NCBI GenBank assembly: GCA_963691815.1
Contig: OY829663.1
Coordinates: 2,628,302 to 2,692,301 of the forward strand
Source of the DNA: Echiichthys vipera
Lineage: Eukaryota; Chordata; Actinopteri; Perciformes; Trachinidae
Direction of reading: 5' to 3'
DNA: 64,000 nt
Shown here: positions 37,508 through 50,640 of the stretch, in pieces
How positions within the stretch are numbered: the stretch's first letter is position 1
Layout: every line of letters begins with the position of its first letter
The notes under the pieces: model-generated
The model's database searches: none
What the model saw: the letters and a program-made list of their open reading frames with translations, nothing else
Told to the model about the DNA's origin: nothing
Translations under genes and position numbers: made by a program

Positions 37508-37970
37508 GACAGACACAACAACGGACACAACAACAGACACAACAGACACAACAACAGACACAACAGACACAACAACAGACACAACAGCAGACACAACAGA
37601 CACAACAGCAGACACAACAGACACAACAACAGACACAACAACAGACACAACAGCAGACACAACAGACACAACAACAGACACAACAACAGACACAACAACA
37701 GACACAACAGCAGACACAACAGACACAACAGATGACAACAGACACAACAACAGACACAACAACAGACACAACAGATGACAACAGACACAACAACAGACAC
37801 AACAGACACAACAGCAGACATAACAACAGACACAACAACAGACACAACAGACACAACAACAGACACAACAGACACAACAACAGCAGACACAACAGACACA
37901 ACAACAGACACAACAGACACAACAACAGACACAACAGACACAACAACAGACACAACAGCAGCAGCAGACA
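37508..37970. repeat. ACAACAGAC tandem array, about 460 bp
   Basis: An array mixing the 9-bp unit acaacagac, the 12-bp unit acaacaacagac and agcagac variants. All unit lengths are multiples of three and no unit contains a stop codon on either strand, so all six frames stay open for 100 codons or more (for example QQTQQ, TTDTT and NNRHN patterns). This explains the long frames without a gene. A short non-repeat gap, gatgacaacag, occurs twice (about 37730 and 37773). Confidence 0.93.
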
Positions 37971-39783
37971 GAATGCTTTTAGGTCAGGCGGCAGAAACAC
38001 GATGCCCTGAAATCATCCATCGACAGTCTGCATGCTTACAGCTGGACCCTGACTCGCTCTACTTTCATGTGCTGTCAAATATCTCCCTGCTCACTGCTTC
38101 TTTTTTCTTTTTTTACTGCGTCGATCGCATCTTAAAGGAGAGGAAACCGACCACCTCACTAAGGAAATTAGGAATGGCATTCAGCACAACAGGAAGACAA
38201 AAGGACAGCGCGGGGTCAGGCGGAGATTAAGGGCAAAAACAGGTGTATTTCTGCGCTGTTTAGTAAATAGTGCGATCCAATCTCTCAGCCTTCCCGTTCC
38301 GCTGTCTGTTTGAGGGTAAATACCACCATGTGGCCCTGCAGAGTAAATAAAGAAATGACAGAGCACTTCTTGCCCGGGGAGCAGGACTACTGTAATAACA
38401 ATCCCAAATGAGAGCTCCCATTGGTTGATATGAAATATCCCGTAGTCCCCTCCGGCTCAATCCATCATCAAACCTCATTACGGAGAAATCCAAACAGTGG
38501 AGCGCCCGATGTTTGGGTGTTTTTACACCACCACTCTCGGACTCCCAGATGTGTAAGCTTTGAGCGCCTGGTTGCATGCAAAATGACATAACGTTGACAG
38601 CACACGCTCGTGCACTGCGCTCGTGTGTTTGGGAGTGTTTTGAAGTAGATTACACGTATTTTCCATGCTGCTCATCCCTGTGATGTATTATCCACCTAAT
38701 TCAACTGATTATGAAGCCTTGTTTAATGTATTTAATCACTGACTTAAGATCAGTCTGATTCCACTCTGCGTCTCTCGTCGGGGCAGTTTTTTTTGCTAGG
38801 AAAGTGGAAAAGCCTCTTTCCTGAGTGCACCTTGCAGAACAGCGCCGGTGGAGGGGACAGTGTTTTAGTGACAACAAAGGACAAACATGACATAAACACA
38901 CAGTCACGCTGCTGCAAGTGATCCTAGGAAAGAGTGTGCGTTTCATTAAGGCCCATTTGCTCATCGCGCTCCGTAGATTTTCCTAATGTCGGGGAGAAAA
39001 AACAAGGGTCGTGCGCGGATTCAGGTTAGGACGCTGAATTCATCTCCACTGGGAGTTTGCTCGGAGGTTAACCCTCACATTCTCCAGAGGATGAGCTCTG
39101 TGCGGACACGAACAACACAATACCTGTGTGAAACAGCAGTCTGGAGCGTGTTCCCCACCCAGAGGGGCGCTTTGGGATCAGAGAGAGAGGTTGTTTCACC
39201 TGACCTCCACGTTGAAATGATTCCCTACTGAGAGGGAAAAGAAGGAAACATGGAAAACTCTCGCAATGGAAATAAAAATATATGTTCTCATGAAGTCATT
39301 CCCCAATTAACATGTTTGGATTTAACTTAAAGGACATTTGTGATTGAGTTGCCATTCGCTGCGGACGCAACTGGAACTTTGTTGTCTCCAGTCGAAAAGC
39401 TTGTTTCTAATTCAATTTACCTGCTGTGGCTTCGGCTTTACGAGTTGGCATGTACGTGAAATCCCCGTGCAAGAGTTTGATTACCTTACATTAGTAAGAA
39501 AATGTCATCATTAACCAACTAACTGCTTACAGATAAGATCGTCTGATTCATCGAGGTCACAGATGAGCTTCAGGGGCGGATAGTGAAGGCATCAGTCTTT
39601 CTGTTTTCCTCCGAACGTAACTACAACAAGTCAGTGTCGGAGGGACGGAGTTCAAACCGAGGATCACCTGAATCTTGTTCACTGTCTGTGTTCGGCGACA
39701 GCTTTCCTGTTCAGTCAGACTCCGGTCACATGTGAAAACAATGCACATTTAACATATGGTTGGTATTTGCTCAGTGCTTAAGA
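37971..39783. other. Intergenic, nothing recognised
   Basis: No exon or shared repeat recognised. Confidence 0.5.
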
Positions 39784-40143
39784 AACAGTGTGCCATCTTG
39801 TTGGTAGAGCGAGTCGGCCGATGTCCAAAGGGTCGGCGGTTCCATCCCCGCCCTGCCCTACTTGTGTCATGGTCGTTGTGTCCTTGGGCGAGACACTTCA
39901 CCCACCTTGCCTCGTGTGAATGTGTCTGACTGCTGTATGTTTGAGGAAGTGGTCGAGGGGCCGTAGGCGCTGATTGGCTGCCACGCTTCAGTCAGTCTGC
40001 CCCAAGGCAGCTGTGACTACTACGTAGGTTACCACCATCATGTGTGTGTCTGTGTGAATGAATCTGGACTCTATAAAGCGCCTTGAGTACTGAGAAAAAG
40101 TGCTTTATAAATGTAAGCCATAATAATAATAGTAATAATAAAA
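39784..40143 (+). mobile_element. SINE with LINE-like 3' end (family C-like)
   Basis: The head gttggtagagcgag with a degenerate B box (ggcggttccatcc), then gtgtccttgggcgagacact, and a 3' end taaagcgccttgagta...gctttataaatgtaag with an ATA-rich tail. The 3' end resembles that of the SINE at 55270-55583 and of L2-type LINEs. Confidence 0.7.
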
Positions 40144-41880
40144 AGACAACAATCAGATGCAGAGTTGGGCGGGTCTTTGGCCCCCAGATGGAGGGAAAAG
40201 TCAATCACACTATGGTGAATAATAGGTCTTTTCTTATGCAGATGAGAGGGATTTTGAATATTTCCAAAAATGAGCAGGTATATAGGTCACCATGTTCACT
40301 GTCTTAGCGTGTTGCACAGTTATTTATGGTACAGCTCCCACTGTAAACGGCAAAAACTCAACAGAATCATGAACCAGGCAGCGAAAACTCTCAGACCCTG
40401 ACAGTCGTGTAGCAGAGAGGAGAGCAGTTTGCATCGCTGTGGATTCCTTAAGATTCAACATCACTCGTTGTTTTCTTTCGATAAAAGCACGACACTCACC
40501 GGCAATATTCAGCGTCCGGCCGATCTGCTCCCACGAACGAGCGACAGTGACGGCACCGGCGTTCGGAGCGGCCGCACAAAAGGGGAAAATGACGCTGGGT
40601 CCAGCAGCTTCTCTCTAGGTGGATGTACGAACGCTTTCTCCTCATTGGGAACAACTGAAAAGTCGTTGGCGCCAAGAAAAATACGCTAGCCCTTAGCATG
40701 CTAACATTTGCATGTTGGCACTTAACTCAAAGTACAGCTGAGGCTGACGGGAATGTTGTAGCATTGGAAAAATTAGATGTCCTCGCTTGAGGAAAAGTGA
40801 ATGGATCACAATCGATGCTGAAGAGGACTTGAATGTCTCGTCATGCTGGTGCTAGAGAAAAAGCGGGTGCACCAACGTCAGAAGGATTCGTTTGCAAATC
40901 ATTCAAGTAGCTATTGAGCTACTTCAGTCTGGACTGAAGTGGCGGGTGGACTTACGTTGCGACCCTGAGCGTCATGCATCGAGCATGACTAGGAAAGAAT
41001 ATGTGGAGCAAATCTCTTGAATCTCAAGAACTAGAGTCTCTCCTGCAATCCCCTCTCACACAACGTCCTTATGACGAATACTGAAGTCAGTTAAGTGCAA
41101 CGTGTACCTTGACATACATACGTCTGGTGCGGAAACCAGTTTTTGAAAGAAACACTTTCTCTTTGCTTTACTGTCCCATGTTTCCTTTCTCTTCCCTCCA
41201 TATGCCATGTAGGGGGGGGGGGGGGCAGCAGTGGTGAGCAGGTCCTGCAGGAGAGAGATAGACTAAGCACAATTAGGGGGCTTGCATTCCTCTCCGTTTT
41301 CTATAAATACCCTGCACATTTCCTCTCTTCTGTCTGTGATTCTCATTAAACCAATGGAAAATCTGCCTGCCGCGCGTGGTAGTGAGCGCCCCTTTACTTC
41401 CCTCGGCCTCTGAAAGGGGGACATACTGGGTGGCAGGGCTGCTGGGGAGGATAATGGAGCCCTTATAGGCAACTTTAGAGGTAATGGAGTAAAAACGGGA
41501 AATATAGCTATGTTAATTCACCTGCTACATGTGCCGTTTGCAGACTTCCCTCGATCCAATAATGCCGTTGCATGGTCGGGCTTTGACTTCGGAGTTCACT
41601 GAGTTCATGTGAACTTACAGAGCTGTGAAGTCACTGTCCTCTCAATGTGTTCGCTCCAAACACGCTGCCAACATCAGGCGTTTCAGTCGCTTCAGTAAAG
41701 GCCCCGAAATGACATCTGCTCACGTTCTCTCGGCCTCAGGAATTATGACGGGAGCAAAGGAGGACGTTCGTTGACGTATAGAGCGATTAAAGTCCGTGGA
41801 TGGGTGTGTCGATAAAATGTCAAACTTCAACAAAGCATCGGGCTTTAACACGTGACACCGCTTTTTGTTTCCTGTATCCA
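40144..41880. other. Intergenic; G-tract at 41212-41225
   Basis: A 14-base G run at 41212-41225 and a tagcatgctaacatttg-type word at 40694-40712 that also occurs near 32420 and 46617. No exon recognised. Confidence 0.5.
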
Positions 41881-42000
41881 GCCGACAGTCATTAGGCGTC
41901 TTCGGACCAAACGGTTCTGGGGACTCCCTGAGAGGAACTGCACAGTAGGGATTTTTCTGTTTGCGTTCACACCGGCGATAGGAACGTTGTGTGGCACATA
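41881..42000. repeat. Fragment shared with the MITE at 34345-34606
   Basis: 41908-41943 (accaaacggttctgggga, ctccctgagaggaac) is the inverted match to 34484-34520. Both copies lie next to a foldback element F, which may be coincidence. The 133-codon open frame across this region has no recognisable domain. Confidence 0.5.
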
Positions 42001-42103
42001 ACCCGGCGGGGCCCTTCGCCTCACTCCCTTCTGCCGGCAGACGGTCGTGTCTAGATGGTAACCCTAGATTTGTGAACGCTTGCAAAAACTCTTTGATGCC
42101 GAA

Positions 42104-42718
42104 CCTTAAAAATAATCTCATGATCTTTTTTTGGCACTTACATCAATCAAATAAGCAATTGACATATTTTCTTTCATGTATAAACTATTGACGGAGAAAT
42201 CCTTGAGAGTGGCTAACAGCCCGATGTGGCTAACACTGATTAGCTCGGGGCAGCACGGTGAAGGCATTCAAAGGTCTTTTTTAACCACTAATACTGCTGA
42301 AAATAACAGCAAACCTCTGCAGCAGCATGAGAAGAGTCCCTACACACACAACAAAGCACCAATGGGCTCCTTCCACTGTAATGGACTTTACTATGAGAGG
42401 AGCTCGTACAGGGGCCAGTAGATAAGTCTTTAAAACACTCTTTAATAAACTCTGGCTTCACTAACTGCTTTGTTGTGTGTGTAGGGACTCTTCTCATGCT
42501 GCTGCAGAGGTTTGCTGTTATTTTCAGCAGCATTAGTGGTTAAAAAAGACCTTTAAATGCCTTCACCGTGCTGCCCCGAGCTAATCACCGTTAGCCACTC
42601 TCCTGGATTTCTCTGGTAATAGTTCATACATGAAACAAACTGGCTCAGTGGCTTATTTGATGTGTGCAAGTGTCGAAAAAGACCATGGGATGATTTTATG
42701 CCAGAATTTCACTTTAGC
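42104..42718. mobile_element. Foldback element F, copy 2
   Basis: Long inverted arms: about 42104-42355 and about 42470-42718 are near-complementary (aaaggtcttttttaaccact and tgctgaaaataacagc on the left; their reverse complements on the right). A central loop of about 110 bp separates them. The loop is reversed relative to copy 3, as expected for insertion in the opposite orientation. It preserves the uninterrupted TAA site that is filled by Harbinger in copy 1. Confidence 0.88.
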
Positions 42719-44840
42719 CGAAAGCATGGTGTAATCAGAAGGCTAGCTAGCTGACTAGCGGAGAGTTGGCTAGTTGATAATCTTGTGCTGGGAGCATATC
42801 TCAGTTCTAGGAGTTCCCAAAACCACGATGTTTCCCTAAACAAAGTCTTAAAACATATCTTCTGTGTCCTTCTAAAAGTCAGCAGCAAACAAGCTAACTT
42901 ACCTTGCACACGGTCATTCGGCTTTTCATTTAGCAGTGTTCTTGTTGGCTCATACATGCTAGTTTGACTGAATCCGTAAAACGCCATATGTGTAAAAGAC
43001 CCTTTACAACGAGTGTCCCAAATGGTCACATCTTCACTTCACAACCGGCATTTAACTGACTGCATTTGATGATTAATAGTGTGCGTAAGGTTAGGATGAA
43101 GTTTGGGTCAAAGGTCACAACAGAGCAGCACATGAGGAAACAGCAATGGGCCAATCGGAGGGTCGGTTGGGTTGATCACTGAGGCTTTTTGGGTCATGAA
43201 TGAGGCATGTCCCATATAGACATTTAGTCATGTAGTGGAGTATAGGGAAACATCCTTTAGTGCCCTCTTGAGACCAGCATGCTACACTGTCTAGTGAAGC
43301 TGTGATGAAACTGTGAATGCAGTTCATATCCCGTATTTTCTGCAATGTTTCCCCCATTTTCACATTCCCACATTTTGTGAAATGTGCACACACCTGTTAA
43401 TGAAACACACCTGGACTCTATGGATGATTAGCTAAACCAAAAACACACACACTAGATGTCTTTGTTCTTCTCCTTTATCAGTGTAAAAACATGAAATCTG
43501 TAATAAAATCAGAGGCTGTACACGCCGAGGGAGGAGGTCCAAATAATTTCAGTGTGTGAACATAATGTTCTCTGTCACTTTGAAACCAAGAGGTATTCAT
43601 AGGCTGGAAATATTTTTACGGTCCAAGCAGCGGAAACATTTGACTCGGGTCAGTCGATTCCCCGAAACTCAAGTCTGGAGCCATATGGACACAATAATAA
43701 ATGCATACAAGCAAACACTTGATAGCACATCATCAAGCTCCAGTGTATCATAAACCCTTGGAAGATGAGACGGGAATAATGAGACGAGGAGAGAATGATC
43801 GATCCGCCCCGGTGATATGAGGTTCAGTGCACGCTGCTCTGACGTCAAGAGGAAACGGAGCTAGTTCTCGACAGGTCCTGTGGTTTTGGTGCTTGAAAGG
43901 GGGACGGTGCAGAGTCCACACGAAATCCCATCTGAGACTCTCCGCTCCCGCTCCTTGGGTTCTGGCTGTCCTCTGCGTGGCTGCGCTGAACTCTCTCAAA
44001 CCTGATCGCACACACACCCAGGGGAAGAGCTTCGTTTCAATAACAGATACAAAGACATGTGACAAAGTGCGGATGGAAGAGAAAGAGTAAAAGTGCAAAT
44101 GAGAGACTCAAGTCTGAGACAAGACACTGACATTCATGGGAAATGCTTTCGATGGCTCCAGCTGATCTGAGCACGGACACTGACCAACCCAGTCCAGCCC
44201 GCGGCCCGATCCGATCTTTAAGTTGCGACGTGACACCCCTTCAAAGTGTTATTTCTGGGTTCAAGCCTCGTATTTCCACCGTGTTCCCCGTTGTCTGAAC
44301 AGATCTGAAGCTCAATCGTCATGTTACCTCTTTGCTATCGATGAAAACGTCTCACTGAAGAAAGAAGGGATCGTGAAAGGTCACAGGTTCGGCTATTGTT
44401 CGTTTTGTTTGATGGAGCGTTCGGACCTGGACCTGTTCGGTGTTTAACAGCCCAAATAGTCACTATAACTTACTTGCTAATTCCATAACATACAGAAATG
44501 TGTGTATACCACCAATGAGATGCCGTAGTAAGAGAACGCTAATCTCCGTCATTGTCACGATCCACTTCCGGTCGCTGTTTTAGGTATTCTGGCATTATCA
44601 TGTGCACTGCAGAGACGGTGCTAGTGTCAGGTGATAGACAATCATTTTGGTAATTGATTTATAGTTAATTTTCTGTCCAAGTCATTTACATTTTCTGGTT
44701 CAAGTTTTTTAAATGTGAGGATTTGCTGCTTTTCTTATTATGTATTTTTGGGGTTCGGACTGTTGGTCGGACAAAACAAGATATTTCCGTAACACTACAT
44801 AATACGACCCGCAACTTAAAGTGTACCTTCTGCTCTCTCT
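42719..44840. other. Intergenic, nothing recognised
   Basis: No exon or shared repeat recognised; the open frames here are short and lack motifs. Confidence 0.5.
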
Positions 44841-44842
44841 CT

Positions 44843-45216
44843 GCGTAGGTTGCCCCTTATTTCACACAGGTACTGAGTAACGTCCGCTCACTCCCCCCCC
44901 CGTTCCCTGTTTCCCCCGTGCATTTACAGTGTAACTACGCTGCGTCTTAGCATGTAACTCCGGGCAAAGTAGCACGTTACTGTACAGGAGTTGCGCTCTA
45001 TGACACAGCCTAGTTACACTGTAAAATGCGGGGAAATTCGTGGGGGAAGTGAGCGATAGTTACTCTGTACTTCTGTGGAAGTTTAGCAGGATGTACGTTA
45101 ACCGGAGTTACGTGATAAGACGCAGCCTAGTAACACTGTGAATGCACGGAGGAAATGGGGGGATGAAGAGCGGGAGATACTCAGTACTTGTGTGAAATAA
45201 GGGGCAACCTACGCGG
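44843..45216. mobile_element. Long terminal-inverted-repeat MITE
   Basis: The left end gcgtaggttgccccttattt...gtactgagta and the right end tactcagtac...aaataaggggcaacctacgc are inverted repeats of about 40 bp with few mismatches. Weaker inward similarity (gtgtaactacgctgcgtc against its reverse complement at about 45120) suggests an older, larger palindrome of about 370 bp. No coding frame. Confidence 0.85.
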
Positions 45217-46020
45217 AGTGAGCGGGAGGTTCGCTCTAAGTCTTGGGCCGCATTGATTAGTGTTACCGATATTTCAAAACATCGAATGCTGTTGAGACAA
45301 TGGTTGTACTGTATGTAGCCTGTGTATGTGAGTCTTTTGACCTCACCTAAACTCTGCTCACTGCGCTCACTTTCCCAAGGTGACACAGCAGCTGTGTCTC
45401 AACCTTTCCTAAGAGGTTCCCATCTCCCAGCTGCACACACTGGACCAGAGGCCATTTTCTCCCCAGTCGAGGTCATTAGCCTCGTCATTATCTGTCCTTT
45501 GAACTCAGGATGCCACAGCCTGAGGGCTTCAGCCTGATCACTGCGAACTGCTTTGGCCCCCGCGAACCAACCGCCGCCTGACAGAGCCACGCACCATCTC
45601 ATCTCATTTCTGTTGTGTGAGCACACCTGCGATCATGTCATCGCGGCTCACTGGCACGACAGGCCGCTTGTTAGCTCATTACCCACCATCCTCCGGTCGT
45701 TCTACTTCCTGAAAGACTCCATTTGCCACAGTAAAGCACAAGCTTACACAAGCTCGAAGGGGACTTACCAAAAGGCTCCAGATGCGCTAATTGCACCAAA
45801 ATCAAGCCGACGTAATTCCCGGCTGCCTGAATACCCCCCAGAGGTCAGTGTCGATACTGTATCGGTTTGAAAACATGTGGCATTGAATACTTTATCGATA
45901 CTTTTGACGATTAGTTTTAAATGCAGCGTCCGAGTTGGCCTGCTCACATTGTAGTGCACTACATTTTCAGACTTGGAAGTGTGAGTATGTTAGTACGTAA
46001 ACGGACACGGCATGAGAGTT
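45217..46020. other. Intergenic, nothing recognised
   Basis: No exon or shared repeat recognised. Confidence 0.5.
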
Positions 46021-46550
46021 TGTCATGAACGGTTCAGAGATAACACACAAAAATGGTGGACCCAATGCAGACACGGACACGAAGTAAAAGTACAAACAAA
46101 ACGTTTAATGATATTAACAGACAAACGCAAAACACTACAGAGAAAACAGATAATATAACTAACAAGGCGATCACGGGAAAAACAGGAACGAGGAGACGAC
46201 GGAAGATCAGGGAGACGGACGGGAAACTGGAACACGGGTAACTACGGAGAAACAGGAAACAAACACGATTAGTAAACTTAGGGAGCGTGAAACCAAAACG
46301 AGAAAGGGGATGCCAATCCGGGGGGAATAGTTTTACCAGTTAAGGGTCTACAACGTTCCGGCGCTGCCTGCCTGTCCGCTAAGGTATTTGTAGTGGTACA
46401 GGTGATCAGCGTAAAAGGCTGCAGCTTGGGGGGAACGCCTACCGGACCTAGACAAACAAGAACACACACAAGCAGGGATAGAAAGACAGAGGGAGACAAA
46501 CTCAAACAAAAAGGAAGAGAGAAGGGTACTGACAGAACCAGGTCTTGACA
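46021..46550. mobile_element. Dispersed element D, copy 2
   Basis: Same ends and word order as 22731-23266, with TGTCATGAACGG at the left and TCTTGACA at the right. The inverted TGTCA/TGACA ends suggest a DNA transposon. Non-coding. Confidence 0.65.
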
Positions 46551-47085
46551 GAGTCTACAGTAAAGCCATGCTAGCAGCTCTGTAAGGCTGTAATGCTTTA
46601 AGCTATATGCTAATGTCAGCATGCTAACATTTTCACAATGACAATGCGACAATTCATTTACCACAGAAGTCAGATATCAGAACTGGTGTAGTTATAAGTC
46701 AGAAAACATCGATACTCAGAGGGGTCAGGGGACGCTAGCCAGGTTAGCAAATGTTAGCAGCACCAGTTGATAACAACCATGCTGTGTTTTGCGCGTACAG
46801 ATACTGTAGCAACATGTCGACAGATAGAAGATGGACCGTTCTGAACGTGCATCTGATTTAATGATTTAACCCAAACAATACACAGGTGCTAATTAAAAGT
46901 ATATTTCTCGAGCCTTCACTGCTGTTGATGCCGGCAGCAGCCATGTTGGATTTTGACGTCAGGCCTCGGAGTGGAAACTCAGAAATTCCAACTTCCCAGT
47001 TGAGCTTTAACGCAGCATGAAATGCTAACAGGATGTCAGATGTGTGCAGAGCAGGTCAGAGGTAAGAGCAGGTCAGAGGTCAGTT
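46551..47085. other. Intergenic; atgctaac-type words
   Basis: About 46600-46640 carries gctaatgtcagcatgctaac, similar to words near 32420 and 40700. This may be a diffuse old repeat. No exon recognised. Confidence 0.4.
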
Positions 47086-47126
47086 CGTTGGGCTGAGGAT
47101 CTGGTCTCTGATGTGGTCTTGGTGAT

Positions 47127-47275
47127 GTGGTCCTGATGGCGTCGTCGGTCAGTGACCTTCAGCACTCACTGGATCGGTTCACAGCCGAGTGTGAAACGGC
47201 CGGGATGAGGATCAGCACCTCTAAATCTGAGGCCGTGGCTCTCAGCAGTAAGCCGGTGGATTGTTACTCCGGGTC
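47127..47275 (+). pseudogene. RTE-type reverse transcriptase fragment
   Basis: A frame starting MVLMASSVSDLQHSLDRF and continuing AECETAGMRISTSKSEA. This is the segment that follows the catalytic ADD motif (FADDVVL) in RTE/Rex3-type reverse transcriptases: a helix, then the GM.IS..KSE motif. The sequence just upstream (47100-47126) can be read as a frameshifted ADD-containing stretch. Only about 50 residues remain, with no endonuclease, fingers or thumb, so it is a dead fragment. Confidence 0.8.
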
Positions 47276-49200
47276 GGGAATGATCTACTTTCTGTTTACT
47301 GTCTGTGTCAGGACACATTTACCTCAGTTTACTGTCTGTGTCATGCTAACATTAGCCATTTAGCATTAAACACAGAGTACAGCTGAGGCAGGAAATGTCA
47401 TTAGTCTTGCAGTACCGAGGTTTTGGACGATTTAAATTTAAAAAAAAGGAAATAATCTGTAAGAAGTGTGTCGGTAATGCAGATTCTTCCTGCTGTAGCG
47501 AGTCCAGCCGCTGAGCACTGACACCAGACTGCCCGGCCAGACGGAGTCCGCTGGCAGACTGAGGCAGCTACCGCTCCTTTTTATGAGTCTCCACTGCTGC
47601 TTAGCTTCAATCTGGTAGAATGATTTTGGTGTATTATTACTAAGCGTGTGCATGTGCGGTGCATGTGTGTGCTGTAATATTTAAGTAGCTTCAAGAAAAA
47701 GGTCTCCATGGCCTTACAAATTAAACTTTAAATAGGATGAAGGGCGTCTGACAGTTGGCTGACTTTAAACGTCGTAGGAATCGGAAGTAGAGACGTTTAG
47801 ATTACTCCTCCATTAAGTGTGACACCATGATTGATTTCTTTATTTTCCCGAGGAGCGGTGCGATCAATTCGGGGCAGCACATCGCTGCAGCCTGAGTTTG
47901 TGAACCTGGAGACGATCAGAACGAGGGGAAAATGTGACATCATGAGGCATACCATAAGTCAAGACAGAGCGTTTGTGGTCGGACATGTTTTTCAGTAGTT
48001 ACAGAAGCCTGAGTCGCGTGTGCCTGCCTCCTCTGTGAATCATCTCTTATGTGACAATAGTTTGTGTTTTGGTGGAGAAGTTTTTGTTGATTTTTGTTGC
48101 AGCTCTTTGTTTTTTTCCACTTGTGCCAGATTTTGTGGTTTTCGCATGACGAGAGTCCGCGAGCACAGCCTTTTCCGGAGCGGGGTGAACACACTCGGCC
48201 AATAGGTCCTTGAGTTTCCACCGCATAACAACAATGTTTCAATTTGTCTAATCGGGGGTATTTAGGCTAAGTAAACTATCACTCTTCAGGATTTCATCTG
48301 CAGCCACAGCCCAGTCATGCAGACCTCTTATTCAAACCATTTGTGTGCGGTCGAGAGTGGGAGTGGGGAGTGCAGCCAGTGGAGATGACAGGGGGATTGG
48401 ATAACTCCGAGAGAGAGTCTGGGACGCAGAGAGTGAGAGGTCTTGGCAAGAAGCTGGAAACCACACGCAGCTTGCGTGATTGTGGTTCTCTCGCAGACTT
48501 CTCTGCTTTTCCCCTCTCCACTTCCTCTCGCCGGCTCTCCCAAGCACCTGCACGCCTCGCCGCTTTGTGACCTTTGAACTCGGCCAGAGAGGCAGTTCGC
48601 GCGTTACGTCATCTCGCTGTTGCAGTGTGGTGTGAGAGTGTTTGGACTGTCTTTTTCTATCCCTTTGGCTCCAGTCCAGCGCGGTAGATGTGAGATTAAT
48701 GACCGTGGGGATTGAAGTGACGTCTCTCAGTGTTCGACTCTTTTTTACAGCGTACAGTCAAGTCAGTTGTTTTTTCTAGACTGTATTCAACAGATGCGAC
48801 CAAACCTCGGGCTAAATCTATCTGGAGTGCCTGTTAAACCTTCAGTTAATTGGTTCTTCTAATTTACGAACCATTCATTGGCTCCGCCGTGCATGGATGG
48901 AGTACTGAACAGGTCTACCGTGGCACAGGTCCACGGGCCCAAGAGGTCAGAGGCCCAAGAGGTCAGGGGTCCTGACTCATACATGTTGATGAAAAAACCA
49001 CAAAACGACCACAAAAAGACAAAAAATGACAACAAAGACAAGCAAAATGATTCAAAATAGATGTAAAAGGACCACAGAGAGAAACTAAATGATGACATTG
49101 AAACATAAAATGACAAAAAATAGGTTCAAAACAATCTCACAGACATACAAAACAACCAAAAATGGACATAACAAGACCACAAGAGACAGAAAATGACTAA
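47276..49200. other. Intergenic, nothing recognised
   Basis: Overlapping frames around 48315-48570 on both strands are chance frames in GA-rich sequence. No exon recognised. Confidence 0.5.
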
Positions 49201-50150
49201 AGGTACGTCCACACGATCGAAAACAACCTGTTTTTTCTCTGTCGTTCTTAAAAAGTTCTCCATCCGCTCGGCCTCGACTCTTAAACCTACACAGGAAACC
49301 AGGTGCACCGACTCCAAACGCTGTAGTACCCATGCCAGGCCTGGAGGTGGCGCTGTAACTGCCACAGAAACACACCAACAACAGAGAAGAAGAGACGGGG
49401 AGACGCTGTGGAGAATCCTCCTCCATCCTAGAGACAAACGTGTCCCTGGTTCTGGTCTTAGTGGAGACTTTGGTGCTGTTCTGGACTCTGATGCACCGAT
49501 CACTCTGCAGTTAGTGTCCTCATTGAGCAGAGGGTGCTGCTGGCAGCCCCTTCACTCTGCAGTTAGTGTCCTCACTGAGCAGAGGGGGCTGCTGGGAGCC
49601 CCTTCACTCTGCAGTTAGTGTCCTCACTGAGCAGAGGGTGCTGCTGGGAGCCCCTTCCCCGTCCCAAAGCACTCCCAGGCGCCACTTTCTCACTACATTT
49701 AGAGACTTTTCACAGCTTCTTAGAACTGGATTTAGAAACAGAGCCTAGAGCAGTTTAGCTCCTTATTCAGAGCATCAGGGAAAAGGGAGAAATCTGTGCT
49801 GGGCCTCATTCAGTCCCATGCATGTGGCTTAGAGTCCAGTTCACTAAACAGTCTCTGGGTCCGTCTCTGTCCTCTCACGCAGCAGCACTGTTGTTGTTAT
49901 GTGACGCAGAGGGGTCAGAGGTCGGAGGTGGGGCCATGACGCCGTCCTTTAACAAAGTCTGAGCTTTCACCGTCCAGACCACAACGCCATGGGGGGCGTT
50001 TACAATCTTCACACTCTGGGACCTGGTTTCTAAAGATCCTGTTTTCAGGCTCCGATAACGCCGGCTGCTGTGGATGGACGACTAAACCAGACTGAACCAG
50101 ACTGAAGTTGTGGTTGCAGGGAAACGCGTCTCCGTGTGGACGTCGACTCT
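49201..50150. mobile_element. Probable DNA transposon remnant with CGTCCACACG ends
   Basis: Left end acGTCCACACGatcgaaaac; right end tctcCGTGTGGACgtcgac. The inner sequences gttctccatccgctcgg and aaacgcgtctccgtg are reminiscent of fish hAT-like MITEs, but target duplications are not clear. It contains the 52-bp minisatellite at 49501-49656. Overlapping open frames have no motif. Confidence 0.45.
49501..49656. repeat. 52-bp minisatellite, three copies
   Basis: Three consecutive 52-bp units start at 49501, 49553 and 49605 (cactctgcagttagtgtcct...), differing by a few single-base changes. Confidence 0.95.
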
Positions 50151-50605
50151 TGGAATCTGGGTGTCTTGTTCCTCCGTAGACAGAGTCGGGGGCCTCTGAC
50201 ATGTCTGCGTCCAGGGGCCCATGATACAGGTCCCGCACACGCAGCACCAGACCTTCAAGCTGATCAACACAATATGCGATGGTGCGAATAGCCACACAAT
50301 CACCAACACTACCTTTTTATTTGCGAGGTCATGGCACCGCTTACCTTACCCAACTCCTCCATCTCAGTTTCCTGCATCGATTTAGGATCATAACTGGCCT
50401 CATAAAAGTCTGAGAGGGGGACGTGAGAGCCAAAACCCAGACGCAGCCAGCAAGTTTTAATGGTACAGGTTTATAATGAAACACTCCTTGAGCCTTTCTC
50501 CCAAAGCGCTGACGTTATCCACTGGACACACGCGCATATTAAAAGCGCACGCTATTTATAAAGTGTGGGACTATCAGCGAGGCAAGGCGGCGGGGAGTTG
50601 AGAGG

Positions 50606-50640
<35 letters not shown>

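Noticed and set aside
37508..37970. CRISPR array
   Set aside because: The repeats are contiguous short units without unique spacers, in a vertebrate genome.
37414..38230. Long frames of 100-186 codons on both strands
   Set aside because: All six frames are open because the 9/12-bp repeat unit contains no stop codon. There is no domain, and no splice or start context.
41720..42121. 133-codon frame on the - strand
   Set aside because: It overlaps a repeat fragment and the outer arm of foldback copy 2, and has no protein family motif.
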